64,000 nt of DNA from CBDHGY01 sp965263325 (GCA_965263325.1 CBDHGY010000002.1:868001-932000), one strand, 5' to 3'. Numbered from the stretch's first letter, positions 51,370 to 61,212 are shown. The notes: a model not told the origin generated them from the letters alone. Numbers and translations: made by a program.

Positions 51370-52344
51370 TTATAGCCGGAAGAGTGATGCGCCCCAAGAA
51401 AAGCCTCCACCCATGGCTTCTGAGAGAACCAGGTCCCCAGCTTTGATACGACCGTCCTTCACCGCAGCGTTTAATGCAAGCGGAATCGACGCCGCAGACG
51501 TATTTCCGTGCTGAGAGACTGTCGAAACGACTTTGCTTTCATCGATGCCCATTTTTTTCGCAACGCCGTCCAGAATTCGCTGATTGGCTTGATGAGGGAC
51601 GAACCAATCGATGTCATCTGCTGAAAATTCAGTACGATCGAGCACAGCCTGAATCGCCGAAGAAATGTTTGTGACCGCGTGCTTGAAAACGCGGTTACCC
51701 GACATCCGGACGTGGCCGATCGTTCCGGTGGAAGATACGCCGCCGTCGACATAGAGCAAATCGCTCTTTGTACCATCTGTCCGGATATAGCTGGTGATGA
51801 TCCCTTCAGCGCTTTGGGGATCGGATTCACCTGACTGGAGAACGACTGCGCCGGCTCCATCTCCGAACAGGACACATGTTCCTCGATCGGACCAATCAAG
51901 AATACGCGTAAACGTCTCGGCACCAATTACCAAAGCTGTCTTGAACAGACCCTGCTTCAGGAACCCGTCGGCGGTCGCAAGCCCAAACAGAAAACCAGAA
52001 CATACCGCCTGAACATCAAAAGCTGCACCAGGGCCACACCCCAACTTTGCTTGCACTGCGGTGGCCGTCGCCGGAAACGTTTGATCGGGTGTCGTGGTTG
52101 CCAGCACGATAAGATCCACTTCCGATGCTTCAATGCCTGCATGGCTTAAAGCATCGCGTGATGCACCGACCGCAAGATCGGACGTCAGCTCGCCGTCGGC
52201 TGCGATGTGACGCTGATGAATACCTGTCCGTTCGCGGATCCATTGGTCGCTGGTATCAACAATAGTCGACATTTCATCGTTCGCCATAATACGCTGCGGC
52301 AGGTATCCGCCAACGCCGCGAATGAATGAACGCAATTCTGTCAT
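51370..52344 (-). CDS. fabH: 3-oxoacyl-ACP synthase III (KAS III)
   Basis: FabH condenses acetyl-CoA with malonyl-ACP to start fatty-acid elongation. 324 aa with the Cys-His-Asn triad: Cys115 (VQAVCSGF), His in PHQANQR near residue 251, and Asn in HGNTSAASIP near residue 281. The C-terminal MGGGFSWGASL is the family end. The ATG at 52344 is 7 nt beyond the plsX stop; an upstream in-frame start at 52365 overlaps plsX. Forms the plsX-fabH operon, followed by ihfA. Confidence 0.96.
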   Translation of the reverse strand: MTELRSFIRGVGGYLPQRIMANDEMSTIVDTSDQWIRERTGIHQRHIAADGELTSDLAVGASRDALSHAGIEASEVDLIVLATTTPDQTFPATATAVQAKLGCGPGAAFDVQAVCSGFLFGLATADGFLKQGLFKTALVIGAETFTRILDWSDRGTCVLFGDGAGAVVLQSGESDPQSAEGIITSYIRTDGTKSDLLYVDGGVSSTGTIGHVRMSGNRVFKHAVTNISSAIQAVLDRTEFSADDIDWFVPHQANQRILDGVAKKMGIDESKVVSTVSQHGNTSAASIPLALNAAVKDGRIKAGDLVLSEAMGGGFSWGASLFRL

Positions 52345-52351
52345 AACGTTT

Positions 52352-53392
52352 TTATTCCGCTGCAACTTCGTTCTGAGGACTAAACCGATTCAAATTGCTC
52401 GCGACTTCGGCCATATAATTGCTCTGTGCAAGATCAGCTGCCAAGCCCAACGCCGTCGCAAAGCCCTCAGCATCTGTTCCGCCGTGGCTCTTAACCACTA
52501 CGCCGTTAAGGCCGAGCAACACGCCACCATTTACGTTGGAGGGGTTCATCCGTTGTTTCAGGGATTTTAATCCTGACTGAGCAATCAGCGCACCGGCTTT
52601 AGTGATCATAGATTGCGTAAGAGCCTCTCGCACATACTGCCCAACAAGTTTGGCGATCCCTTCGCCTGTCTTGAGTGCGACATTTCCCGTGAACCCGTCC
52701 GTAACAACAACGTCGGCAACGCCAGCTGAAATGTCATTGCCCTCAACAAAGCCAATGTATTCCAAATCCAGAGAAGGGTCTTTCAGCATTTCGGCAGCGG
52801 CCTTGATTTCATCATGGCCTTTCATTTCTTCAGTGCCAATATTAAGAAGCCCGATTGTGGGTTTTGCTTTTCCAGATATCGCCCGCGCATAGGCTTCACC
52901 CATGATTGCGTAAGTAACGAGTTGAGATGCTGTCGCTTCGAGGTTTGCGCCGACATCCAGCACAACAGAGCGCTCAGCTTTCATATTCGGCCAGAGCGCT
53001 GTCATTCCCGGACGGTATACGCCGTCCATTTTGCGCAGCACCAGCATAGAAATCGCCATGAGAGCCCCGGTGTTTCCAGCTGATACCGCTGCTGATGCTT
53101 CGCCCGTCTTAACGGCATTGATAGCGTTCCACATACTCGAGCCTTTGCCGCGCCGAAGCGCCTGACTGGGTTTGTCCGCCGACGAAACTTTCGTATCCGT
53201 ATGAATAATTTTGGTGCGAGCTTGAAGCGCCTCGCTTGAGGCAACAAGTGGTCCGAGCAATGTCTCATCGCCGTGCAAATCAAATGCGACGCCATCTCGC
53301 GATGAACAAAACTCAATCAGACCGTCGATCACAACGCCCGGGGCATCATCGCCACCCATTGCGTCGATTGCGAGGTTCACCAAATTCGTCAT
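52352..53392 (-). CDS. plsX: phosphate acyltransferase PlsX
   Basis: PlsX makes acyl-phosphate from acyl-ACP for the PlsY route of phospholipid synthesis, at the inner face of the membrane. 346 aa with the family N-terminus LAIDAMGGDDAPGVVI and segments RRGKGSSMWNAI, SAGNTGALMAISML, LDVGANLEATASQL, GFVEGNDI and VVTDGFTGNVALKT. The usual partner genes DUF177/rpmF do not lie directly upstream; the cytochrome bc1 chaperone gene does. Confidence 0.96.
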   Translation of the reverse strand: MTNLVNLAIDAMGGDDAPGVVIDGLIEFCSSRDGVAFDLHGDETLLGPLVASSEALQARTKIIHTDTKVSSADKPSQALRRGKGSSMWNAINAVKTGEASAAVSAGNTGALMAISMLVLRKMDGVYRPGMTALWPNMKAERSVVLDVGANLEATASQLVTYAIMGEAYARAISGKAKPTIGLLNIGTEEMKGHDEIKAAAEMLKDPSLDLEYIGFVEGNDISAGVADVVVTDGFTGNVALKTGEGIAKLVGQYVREALTQSMITKAGALIAQSGLKSLKQRMNPSNVNGGVLLGLNGVVVKSHGGTDAEGFATALGLAADLAQSNYMAEVASNLNRFSPQNEVAAE

Positions 53393-53488
53393 TACTAGAC
53401 CAACATTGCCGTCTGCACTCGTTCGGCGCGAACCTATTGAGGCCCGCTCCTAATAGCAATCCGCTAGTATGGGTAAATTCTGTCTAAT

Positions 53489-54019
53489 TCATAGGATTTC
53501 TGGCAATGAGAGCCGCCCTGTTTGAAACGCCTCTAAAGGAAGATTTGCCAAATGCGTGTCGATCTCCAGCAAATACGCTGCAAGGTGGTCAGGATTTATC
53601 CCGCCAATTGCGTTTCGAACAAGCACGCCTCGCAGCGCTTCCCTGCAATCCGAAGCAGCTAGAGCCCCATCAATTGCGCGCGCCAATCCAAAAAACCGCT
53701 CTCCAAGACCGCGAATCTTCCGAGCGATCGACGAATCACCCGCCCCTCGTTCACGAAGGGCATGGTCAAATCCGTTGAATACGAGCTTGTATAATTCATC
53801 CGCCAGTTTTTTGCCGAACTCGCCATGGTTTCTCAAATTCCGCATGATCAGAGCGCTATGCAACGTTACTGTCTCGAATCTTCCATCAAATGTGTCGTCA
53901 GCAAGCCCCTTTTCGTAAAGTGAGCTCAGCAATGAGCGCTGCATCGTGGCATCATAAAGGGGTTGTGCCAGCTTCGCGTTGCTGTCCTGACCTAAAAACT
54001 TTGATAACCAATTTGGCAC
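53489..54019 (-). CDS. ubiquinol-cytochrome c chaperone family protein
   Basis: 176-aa helical protein of the CBP3 family, which assists assembly of the cytochrome bc1 complex. The pattern LYDATMQRSLLSSLYEKG... FDGRFETVTLHSALIMRNL, FNGFDHALRERGAGD and YLLEIDTHLANLP matches, though the N-terminal contact region is short. It is divergent from bamE with 70 nt between starts, an arrangement seen in many alphaproteobacteria. Presence implies an aerobic chain with bc1. Confidence 0.88.
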   Translation of the reverse strand: MPNWLSKFLGQDSNAKLAQPLYDATMQRSLLSSLYEKGLADDTFDGRFETVTLHSALIMRNLRNHGEFGKKLADELYKLVFNGFDHALRERGAGDSSIARKIRGLGERFFGLARAIDGALAASDCREALRGVLVRNAIGGINPDHLAAYLLEIDTHLANLPLEAFQTGRLSLPEIL

Positions 54020-54089
54020 CTGATGCGCTCCACACTTGCCTTAATTGTCAGAGATAACGTACTTATTCCGAGGTAACAGGAGTTTCTAC

Positions 54090-54560
54090 ATGATCCCTCG
54101 CGCTCTCATTGCCGCAGTCCTCGCAACAGCAAGCCTGGCGGGCTGTTCTCCGACACGAAATTATCACGGCTATATCGCTGATGAGGCAGAACCAGCTGAA
54201 ATCGAACCAGGGGTTGATACGCGTTCAACTGTTCTTGCACGTCTCGGCTCACCGTCCACGAAGAGCATCTTTGACGACAACACTTGGATTTATCTGTCAT
54301 CCACACGCGAACGATTTGCGTTCTACCGGCCTAAAACATCCGAACGCACAGTAACGGCCATCAAGTTCGGAGATGATGACTCGGTTCAAGAAATTGGGCT
54401 GTTCAATGTCGATGACGGCCAGACCATTCGCTATGCATCGGCTGAAACACCGACACGCGGGCGCGAGCTCGGTCTTCTTGAGCAAATCTTCGGCACAATT
54501 GGCGCAGTCCAGCTGCCACAAGAGCGAGACCCAACCAGTCCGACCGGGCAACGCCGCTAA
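54090..54560 (+). CDS. bamE: outer-membrane assembly lipoprotein BamE (SmpA/OmlA)
   Basis: 156-aa lipoprotein of the BAM complex, which inserts beta-barrels into the outer membrane. Signal peptide with lipobox LAGC (Cys19), then the BamE fold: GVDTRSTVLARLGSPSTKSIFDDNTWIYLSS in short conserved pieces (LGSP and the tWyY-like strand) and ERTVTAIKF. The C-terminus has a 50-residue tail longer than E. coli BamE. ATG at 54090 with AGGAG 8 nt upstream; the longer frame from 54045 is rejected. Confidence 0.92.
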   Translation: MIPRALIAAVLATASLAGCSPTRNYHGYIADEAEPAEIEPGVDTRSTVLARLGSPSTKSIFDDNTWIYLSSTRERFAFYRPKTSERTVTAIKFGDDDSVQEIGLFNVDDGQTIRYASAETPTRGRELGLLEQIFGTIGAVQLPQERDPTSPTGQRR

Positions 54561-54586
54561 GCCGCATACTAAAAATTAGGTACTAA

Positions 54587-54616
54587 AAAAGCCCCGGACA
54601 GATATCCGGGGCTTTT
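54587..54616. terminator. bidirectional terminator between bamE and hppA
   Basis: Perfect 12-bp AAAAGCCCCGGA / TCCGGGGCTTTT stem with a 6-nt loop, T-run on either strand. Serves both convergent genes. Confidence 0.93.
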
Positions 54617-54642
54617 GATTGTCCGAACGATTTCCTGTCCGT

Positions 54643-56844
54643 TTAGTGACCGCCCGCCAGCACTGCCAGCATAAGAAGTGCAACGATGTTCGTGATCTTG
54701 ATCATCGGGTTCACAGCTGGACCGGAAGTATCCTTGTAAGGGTCACCAACGGTATCGCCCGTGATTGACGCTTTATGAGCTTCAGAGCCCTTACCGCCAT
54801 GATTGCCATCTTCAATGTACTTCTTGGCATTATCCCAGGCACCGCCGCCGGACGTCATGGAGATTGCAACGAAGATACCCGTTACGATCACGCCGAGGAG
54901 CATCGCACCGACTGCCGCGAGCGCTGCTGCTGCGCCGCCAATCCACCAAATCACGAGGAAGAGGAATATCGGAGATAGCACCGGCAACAGGGACGGCACG
55001 ATCATTTCCTTAATCGCTGCTTGCGTCAGAATATCGACGGCCTTGCCATAATCAGGTTTTGTCTCGCCGGTCATGATGCCAGGCATCTCGCGGAACTGAC
55101 GACGTACTTCCGTGACAACTTTTTCCGCTGCCCGGCCAACCGCCATCATTGACAGTCCAGAAAACAGGTATGGAAGCAACCCGCCGAACAACAAACCAAC
55201 CACTACGTATGGGTTCGCAATTGTGAAGTCGACCGGACCTATGTTGGCAAAGAAGCTACCTGGTTCGGCGGTTTGGCTGAAATACTTCAAGTCTTCATTG
55301 TACGCTGCGAATAGAACGAGCGCACCTAGACCGGCTGAACCAATTGCATAGCCCTTGGTGACAGCTTTGGTCGTGTTCCCAACCGCATCAAGTGTGTCCG
55401 TTGTATCTCGAACATTCGACTCAAGCTCGGCCATCTCGGCGATGCCGCCAGCATTATCCGTCACCGGACCAAACGCGTCGAGCGCAACAATAATACCCGC
55501 CAGCGCCAGCATGGTCGTTGTGGCAATCGCAATGCCGTAGAGACCTGCAAGGTTATAGGTAAGGATGATACCAGCCATAATCGTGATAGCAGGCAGAGCT
55601 GTCGACTCATTCGAGACAGCAAGACCCTGAATCACGTTAGTGCCGTGTCCAGACTCCGATGCCTTCGCAACATTACGCACCGGGCGATAATTCGTACCGG
55701 TATAATATTCGGTGATCAAAACGATCAGGAATGTTACGGCAAGACCAACAATCCCGCACCAGAACAGATCCCAGCCCGTAACGCTTGCTGCGGTGTCGGT
55801 CCCGAACTCATTAATGCCCAGCGCTGCGCCCGCAGACGAGATCTCGCCCATTCCGTTTGGCAAACTGAAATTGATTGCTACCCAGAGACCAGCGATAGAA
55901 ATCACGCCGGTCGCGATCAATCCCTTATAAAGCGCTCCCATTACATTGGTCGAACCTTTGCTGAGACGAACGAAGAAAGTTCCGATAATCGACGCAACGA
56001 TACAAACCGCGCAAATCGCGAGCGGTAGAAGCATGATCTGCGACGTATACGCATCGGCCACACCGAGATCTGCCAAACGCACTGGCGAAAAGTAGATCGC
56101 GCTCAGAACCATGGTGGCAACAATCGTCACCGCATAGGTTTCAAACAGGTCTGCCGCCATGCCTGCGCAGTCACCGACATTATCGCCAACATTGTCAGCA
56201 ATCGTTGCTGCGTTGCGTGGATCGTCTTCGGGAATCCCGGCTTCAATTTTACCAACCATGTCGCCGCCAACATCTGCACCTTTTGTAAAGATGCCGCCGC
56301 CAAGACGTGCAAAAATGGAAATCAACGACGCCCCAAATCCGAGTGCAACCAGCGCATCAATTACGCTGCGGCTAGTTGGATCAAATGCCATCGGGCCGGT
56401 TAGAAGCCAATAATAGAAAGTGATACCGATCAACGCGAGTCCCACAACGAGCAGCCCCGTTACAGCGCCAGATTTAAAGGCCATCGCCAAGCCATCGCCG
56501 AGACTCTTTCGTGAGGCTTCTGTCGTTCGAACGTTCGCCTGAACAGAAACCTTCATACCAATGAAGCCTGCTGCACCAGAAAGCACCGCACCAATGACAA
56601 AGCCAACCGGGACGTACCAATTTCTGAATAAGATCGCGAGCAGGATTGTCGTCGCAACACCCACAATCGCGATTGTGCGGTACTGACGGCTCAAATAAGC
56701 ATTCGCGCCTTCTTGAATGGCTTTCGCAATTTCCTGCATGCGCTCATTACCAGCGGATGCACTTGTGATCGCGTAACTCTGTATCCATCCGTAGAGAACG
56801 GACAGCACACCCGCAACGAGTGCCAATATTATCCAAAGATCCAT
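54643..56844 (-). CDS. hppA: K+-insensitive H+-translocating pyrophosphatase
   Basis: Membrane pyrophosphatase, 733 aa, about 16 transmembrane helices. It couples pyrophosphate hydrolysis to proton export. The acidic PPi/Mg motifs are clear: FTKGADVGGDMVGKIEAGI, EDDPRNAATIADNVGDNVGD and DAFGPVTDNAGGIAEM. The Lys in GNTTKAVTKG (plus-strand 55352-55383), where K+-dependent enzymes have Ala, identifies the K+-independent proton-pumping class. Convergent with bamE, sharing its terminator; 132 bp downstream of thiL. Confidence 0.96.
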   Translation of the reverse strand: MDLWIILALVAGVLSVLYGWIQSYAITSASAGNERMQEIAKAIQEGANAYLSRQYRTIAIVGVATTILLAILFRNWYVPVGFVIGAVLSGAAGFIGMKVSVQANVRTTEASRKSLGDGLAMAFKSGAVTGLLVVGLALIGITFYYWLLTGPMAFDPTSRSVIDALVALGFGASLISIFARLGGGIFTKGADVGGDMVGKIEAGIPEDDPRNAATIADNVGDNVGDCAGMAADLFETYAVTIVATMVLSAIYFSPVRLADLGVADAYTSQIMLLPLAICAVCIVASIIGTFFVRLSKGSTNVMGALYKGLIATGVISIAGLWVAINFSLPNGMGEISSAGAALGINEFGTDTAASVTGWDLFWCGIVGLAVTFLIVLITEYYTGTNYRPVRNVAKASESGHGTNVIQGLAVSNESTALPAITIMAGIILTYNLAGLYGIAIATTTMLALAGIIVALDAFGPVTDNAGGIAEMAELESNVRDTTDTLDAVGNTTKAVTKGYAIGSAGLGALVLFAAYNEDLKYFSQTAEPGSFFANIGPVDFTIANPYVVVGLLFGGLLPYLFSGLSMMAVGRAAEKVVTEVRRQFREMPGIMTGETKPDYGKAVDILTQAAIKEMIVPSLLPVLSPIFLFLVIWWIGGAAAALAAVGAMLLGVIVTGIFVAISMTSGGGAWDNAKKYIEDGNHGGKGSEAHKASITGDTVGDPYKDTSGPAVNPMIKITNIVALLMLAVLAGGH

Positions 56845-56976
56845 AAGGATCGCCTCCCATTTTATCTATTCGCGGAACAGCCCATCGCCGCCCCGTCGCC
56901 TATTGTGAACCGATCCCTGCCAAACGCACTTAGCAAGCGCAATAATTATCTCGCCCGGCGCGATATGGAGAATCGC

Positions 56977-57894
56977 TTAGCAGCCATGCTCGAATCCGAG
57001 GGTTTCAGGGAGGTTAACAGGCCGCCCAAAATAACGAAGACTCAGCCCTAGTGCCTGCGTAGTCGTGCCAACCGGGTAGAAAGCCCCTGATTTTACGAGC
57101 ATTTTTGAATTCGCTGGAGATGCGGTGCACACGATCTGATAGTCGTCTCCACCGCTACACTGAGCCAATATCGCGTCAACATTTTGTGCTTCTCGCCATA
57201 GGCGTACATCTTCGAGGCGAATTTCTCCCCCACAGGCAGATTGGCCTAGCAATGAAGATAAGTCTGCAAACAGGCCATCGGACACGTCAGTTGACGCTGA
57301 TGCGTAACGGCTCACCAACGCAGCCGATTCGATGGGGGGAAGTTGTGGTTCCAGATAATGACGCGCGGCGGGAGTATCACGCCCAGCTTTTGCATCTTCC
57401 AATCCTGCAAGTCCTCCAATTTTCCCAGTAAGCAGAATTGTGTCCCCAACCTTAGCGCCGCTCTGCCAGACAGGATGAGCTTGCTCGAAGCTAGGAGTGC
57501 CGATCAACGTTAGAGACAGGAACAAAGTCGGCGAAGATACCGTATCGCCGCCAAGAAGTCCGAATCCCCAACTTTCACACTCATCGGCAAGTGACGACGC
57601 AAATTCGGACAGTTCCTTTTCGCTCCGAGTGTCCGGCCATCCTATGGTAAGAAGCGCTTCAAGCGGAATTGCACCTTTTGCCAGAAGGTCCGAAACGTTC
57701 ACGCGCACCAGTTTCTTGGCAAGACTGCCGGGCGATTGATTTGGCAGGAAATGTACACCCTCAACCAGCGCATCCGTTGTGGCTATTTGCCAAGACGGCT
57801 GTGAGCTCAGCAAACCGGCGTCATCCTTCATGTCCCGAGCGCCAGGCGTCGCAATCGGTGTAAAATAGCGTGAAATCCAGTCTTTTTCGGCCAT
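56977..57894 (-). CDS. thiL: thiamine-monophosphate kinase
   Basis: ThiL phosphorylates thiamine phosphate to thiamine diphosphate. 305 aa with MKDDAGLL (metal-binding DD), IATTDALVEGVHF, VNVSDLLAKGAIP, LLGGDTVSSP, STDVSDGLFADL and GGDDYQIVC, all in the family order. The ATG at 57894 is preferred; in-frame TTG codons upstream (57912, 57930) cannot be ruled out. No TPP riboswitch is seen in the 140 nt before the divergent patatin gene. Confidence 0.93.
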   Translation of the reverse strand: MAEKDWISRYFTPIATPGARDMKDDAGLLSSQPSWQIATTDALVEGVHFLPNQSPGSLAKKLVRVNVSDLLAKGAIPLEALLTIGWPDTRSEKELSEFASSLADECESWGFGLLGGDTVSSPTLFLSLTLIGTPSFEQAHPVWQSGAKVGDTILLTGKIGGLAGLEDAKAGRDTPAARHYLEPQLPPIESAALVSRYASASTDVSDGLFADLSSLLGQSACGGEIRLEDVRLWREAQNVDAILAQCSGGDDYQIVCTASPANSKMLVKSGAFYPVGTTTQALGLSLRYFGRPVNLPETLGFEHGC

Positions 57895-58033
57895 TTCGGT
57901 GACAAGCCTCAAAATACATGGACCTGTCAAACAAGCAGGCTTGCAAAGGCCTTCACCGGAAAGTCATCTTTGTATGAGACCATTTGATGAAATTTGAATA
58001 GGTAAACGCTGCGACTGCAGGCATTTTTGACCC

Positions 58034-59851
58034 ATGGCACTAGATCTTTCGGCCTCATTAAAGTCCATTCCATTCCTGAAAGATGCGCCTCGGCGCGCCT
58101 TGAAAGCGGCTGGAAAAGAAGCCCGCTGGTATTCAGTGCCTGCAGGAACCGCGCTTTTTCGCGCCGGCGAGACATCAAATACGATATACTTCGTGCTCGC
58201 AGGATCGCTTGGCGCATTCAGGCCTGCAACCAGCGGATATTCGGAATTTGTGGGTCATATCCGGGCTGGAGAACCTGTTGGTGAAATGTCGCTGTTTACA
58301 GGCTCAGTCGATGCCGACGGCGACGGCGTGGCCGATACCGCGCCGCATTCGAACTCGGTCTACGCACTGCGCGATACCGAAATACTTGAAATTTCGCGGA
58401 AGGGATTCGATCGCCTGATCAAAGCTGAACCAGAAATTCTGGAAGCAATGATCCGCCTCATTCTGACGCGCCTGCGCCAATCAGGCAAACGGTCAGCGCG
58501 CGCCGAACCAAAAGTGTTTACACTTGTTGCCACCTCCCCAACCATCGATATGCATTTACGAGCAGGAATGCTTCGCGATCAGTTGGTGCGATGCGGCTTC
58601 AAAGTCGCGATTGTCGACGAAGAAAGCGGCGATGATAAACCGACATCCTATTTCGATGAGTTAGAGGCGAACAACGACTACGTTTTACTGGTTTCCGAAA
58701 TCCGTAACACATCTTGGTATCGACTTTCTGTGCGTCAGGCTGATCGTATCTGGGTCGTTGGGCGAGCTGATGCTCGCCCGTCAAACCCTCTCATGCCTGC
58801 GCAAAACTCACCTGCCATGGCGCACAAACTCGTCGACGTAGTCCTTCTCCATCATCAAGGTCGGCGCAAGGCATCAAGGCCAAAGGAATGGATGGACGCA
58901 TCTGGCGCTGTCCGCGTCTTTCATTGGGAAGGCACGAATGAAGACGATTGCGGGCGCCTCGCGCGAACATTGTCCGGGCGATCTGTTGGATTGGTTTTGT
59001 CTGGCGGCGGCGCGCGTGCTTATGCTCACATAGGTGCGGTCCGCGCCATGCGCGAGCGAAACGTTCCAATCGATCTTGCCGGTGGCACCAGTATGGGCGC
59101 AGTGATCGCGGCGTGCGTTGCGCTTGGTTGGAGCGACGACGAAATCGACCAGAACATTCGAAAAGCATTTGTCGAAAGTAATCCACTCGGGGATTGGAGA
59201 TTGCCTGTCGTATCGATGGTGAAGGGGCACCGCGTCGACAATAGATTGCGCGAACACTTTAAGGACGTCGAAATCGGCGATCTCGAAATTCCATACTTTG
59301 CGGTATCTACCAACCTAACTGATGGATGCTTCCGAGTGCACCGCAGCGGCATACTGCGGCATGTTCTGCGTGCCTCTATTGCCCTGCCAGGAATTTTGCC
59401 GCCGGTTGTAGATGAGGGCGAAATCCTCGTTGATGGCGGCGTGCTAAACAACTTTCCAGCAGACGTCATGCGGGACCTGCACCGCGGATTTATCATTGGA
59501 TCTGATGTCGGTCGCACCCGCGAAGGCATGGCATCAGATGATTTTGAAAATCCGCCTGGTTTTTTCAGCTGGGTACTGGAACATGGCTTCCGCTCTGCGC
59601 CTCCGATTGCGGGTCTTCTGATGCGCGCAGGCACTATTAATGTAAACCCGGTTGCAGGGCGCGAGCTCACAGATATCGTTATCACGCCCCCGATTGAAGG
59701 CATCGAACTTCGTGATTGGAAGGCCTATGATCAAGCCGTCGAAGCAGGCTATCAAGCGACCATAGAGGCGCTCGATGGAACCGATCCTCCCATTCAAGTT
59801 CGGTGCGGCGTTGACGTTCCGCAGCCCGCGACAGCCAAGATTCTTGCCTAA
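58034..59851 (+). CDS. cyclic-nucleotide-binding patatin-like phospholipase (NTE family)
   Basis: 605 aa. An N-terminal cNMP-binding domain (residues 10-140: FLKDAPRRALKAAG, VPAGTALFRAGE, EPVGEMSLFTG) is followed by a linker and a patatin domain (315-520). The latter has SGGGARAYAHIGAVRAM (oxyanion loop), GGTSMGAVIAA with nucleophile Ser353, and VDGGVLNNFPAD with Asp467. This matches neuropathy-target-esterase-like lysophospholipases, cytoplasmic or membrane associated. The GEMSLFTG loop keeps the Gly-Glu of the phosphate-binding cassette, but the matching Arg is not evident. Divergent from thiL. Confidence 0.92.
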   Translation: MALDLSASLKSIPFLKDAPRRALKAAGKEARWYSVPAGTALFRAGETSNTIYFVLAGSLGAFRPATSGYSEFVGHIRAGEPVGEMSLFTGSVDADGDGVADTAPHSNSVYALRDTEILEISRKGFDRLIKAEPEILEAMIRLILTRLRQSGKRSARAEPKVFTLVATSPTIDMHLRAGMLRDQLVRCGFKVAIVDEESGDDKPTSYFDELEANNDYVLLVSEIRNTSWYRLSVRQADRIWVVGRADARPSNPLMPAQNSPAMAHKLVDVVLLHHQGRRKASRPKEWMDASGAVRVFHWEGTNEDDCGRLARTLSGRSVGLVLSGGGARAYAHIGAVRAMRERNVPIDLAGGTSMGAVIAACVALGWSDDEIDQNIRKAFVESNPLGDWRLPVVSMVKGHRVDNRLREHFKDVEIGDLEIPYFAVSTNLTDGCFRVHRSGILRHVLRASIALPGILPPVVDEGEILVDGGVLNNFPADVMRDLHRGFIIGSDVGRTREGMASDDFENPPGFFSWVLEHGFRSAPPIAGLLMRAGTINVNPVAGRELTDIVITPPIEGIELRDWKAYDQAVEAGYQATIEALDGTDPPIQVRCGVDVPQPATAKILA

Positions 59852-59857
59852 CGAAAT

Positions 59858-61132
59858 CTAGTCTTCTGCGATAAATTCTCGGAAGAAATAATAGGCCATT
59901 ACCAAGAATAGCAAAGCGCCAAAGATCATCCAAAGTAGCGCTGGAGACAGCGTTGATTGGGCCTGCAAATCCTCCTCGGAATATGAGAACAAGCCCCAGG
60001 TACACATCGCTGCGCCAATTAGCGACAAAAGCGCAAACGGCCCCCAGCGCGTAAAACTTGCCTCGCCATAGGATTCCGATTGCATTTCTTCATGTAGCCG
60101 AAGTGCACGCTGAATATCTTCTTCCTCAATCTGAACCTCTTCCAAATCGTCTATGAACAGCGAGTCCGAGCTACCTTCTCCATCTGTTGGAGCAAGCGTT
60201 CGCCTGTGTCGATCGCCTTGATTTGATTGAGCAGGAGCTGGATCAATTGCGACCTCACTCGGAATATCGATGCCTGGCACATCCTCAACATCCTGCAATT
60301 CCAATTGCTCTCCGGAACCATTCACCAGCTCTGAAATGGCCTGCGTTATTTCCTCCGGGGTCGGACCATTATTGCTATCGAATTCGATAGGCGGAGTTTG
60401 CACGGGTCGCGGCGCGGGTGCCGGCACACCAAGCCCACCTTCCCCTTCCAAGTAAGTTTCAAACCGCTCGGTTAACCTCTGACTGGAAGTTTCAGATGCC
60501 AACGCGGCTTGTCGCTCTGCACGGCGCTCTTCACCTACGGCGCGTTCGATTGCAACTGCTTCGTCCCCTTGAACAGTCGTCTCAATAACAACCGCGCGCT
60601 CCTGCGGCATGGTAATCTTGGCTGTGGGATCATAAACCGGACGAACCATCGCAGATGGCGCAGGGGCTGGTCCCGAAGGGTGTCCCAAGAACATCGCTTT
60701 TTCTGCAGCTCGGCGGCGAACCAATGCATCCAAGACCATTGTCCGGCCGCCAACTTTCGCTTTTCTCCAAGCGCTCATTGCCTCGGCGGCGGCAATCGTT
60801 TCACCTGCATTCAATAGCGCCAACACTTCTGACTTCAAGAAGGCATCTGCGCCAATGTTGAAAGCAAATGAGACAAGCGCATCGAACGCCCCCTGATGGA
60901 GCGGTGTATATGTATGGTCTAGCACCAAGGCCTCAAAAGGCGGTAGATCGTATTCACGCAAGACCTGCTCAGCTTCGTCGCGCGTGACGCGGTAAGGGTC
61001 CTTGGTTTTCCGCAAATGCCCAAAGCCGATCACCCAGTGCTCTTCATCAACGCGCACAGTTCGGGAGCTAAATCCCTCAAAGCTCTTTATGAGCTCGATC
61101 CCCTGACGGGATATGCGCATACGCCGCGGCAT
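59858..61132 (-). CDS. GH24 lysozyme-like protein with C-terminal membrane hairpin
   Basis: 424 aa. Residues 8-155 are a phage-type lysozyme (GH24) domain: IKSFEGFS with Glu19, then VDEEHWVIGFGHL, and AFDALVSFAFNIGADAF and WRKAKVGGRTMVLDALVRRR. The catalytic triad position normally Thr (T-I-G-Y-G-H) is Val34 here. A long Pro- and Glu-rich linker (160-360) precedes two transmembrane helices (about 365-387 and 400-420). No N-terminal signal is seen, so how the domain reaches the periplasm is unclear. The ATG has CAGGAG 7 nt upstream. No phage genes nearby. Confidence 0.85.
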   Translation of the reverse strand: MPRRMRISRQGIELIKSFEGFSSRTVRVDEEHWVIGFGHLRKTKDPYRVTRDEAEQVLREYDLPPFEALVLDHTYTPLHQGAFDALVSFAFNIGADAFLKSEVLALLNAGETIAAAEAMSAWRKAKVGGRTMVLDALVRRRAAEKAMFLGHPSGPAPAPSAMVRPVYDPTAKITMPQERAVVIETTVQGDEAVAIERAVGEERRAERQAALASETSSQRLTERFETYLEGEGGLGVPAPAPRPVQTPPIEFDSNNGPTPEEITQAISELVNGSGEQLELQDVEDVPGIDIPSEVAIDPAPAQSNQGDRHRRTLAPTDGEGSSDSLFIDDLEEVQIEEEDIQRALRLHEEMQSESYGEASFTRWGPFALLSLIGAAMCTWGLFSYSEEDLQAQSTLSPALLWMIFGALLFLVMAYYFFREFIAED

Positions 61133-61191
61133 CGCCTGCTCCTGATTGGCACAGTCGGGTTCTGTCTATCGCCTTGTCCTGCAAATCGCAG

Positions 61192-61210
61192 GCCTATTCG
61201 CCTAATAGGC
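61192..61210. repeat. hairpin after mgtE
   Basis: GCCTATT / AATAGGC stem with a 5-nt loop, 2 nt past the mgtE stop; a second hairpin CCTGC / GCAGG follows at about 61177-61192 on the plus-strand map. No T-run, so only a weak terminator or mRNA-end stabiliser is suggested. Confidence 0.4.
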
Positions 61211-61212
61211 GA

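Noticed and set aside
56860..57051. Plus-strand frame opposite the thiL 3' end
   Set aside because: Most of its length is antisense to hppA and thiL, with no ribosome binding site or recognisable domain.
59858..61132. Prophage endolysin
   Set aside because: The lysozyme-like gene has no holin, spanin or phage structural neighbours, and carries its own membrane anchor and linker; a cellular gene is more likely.
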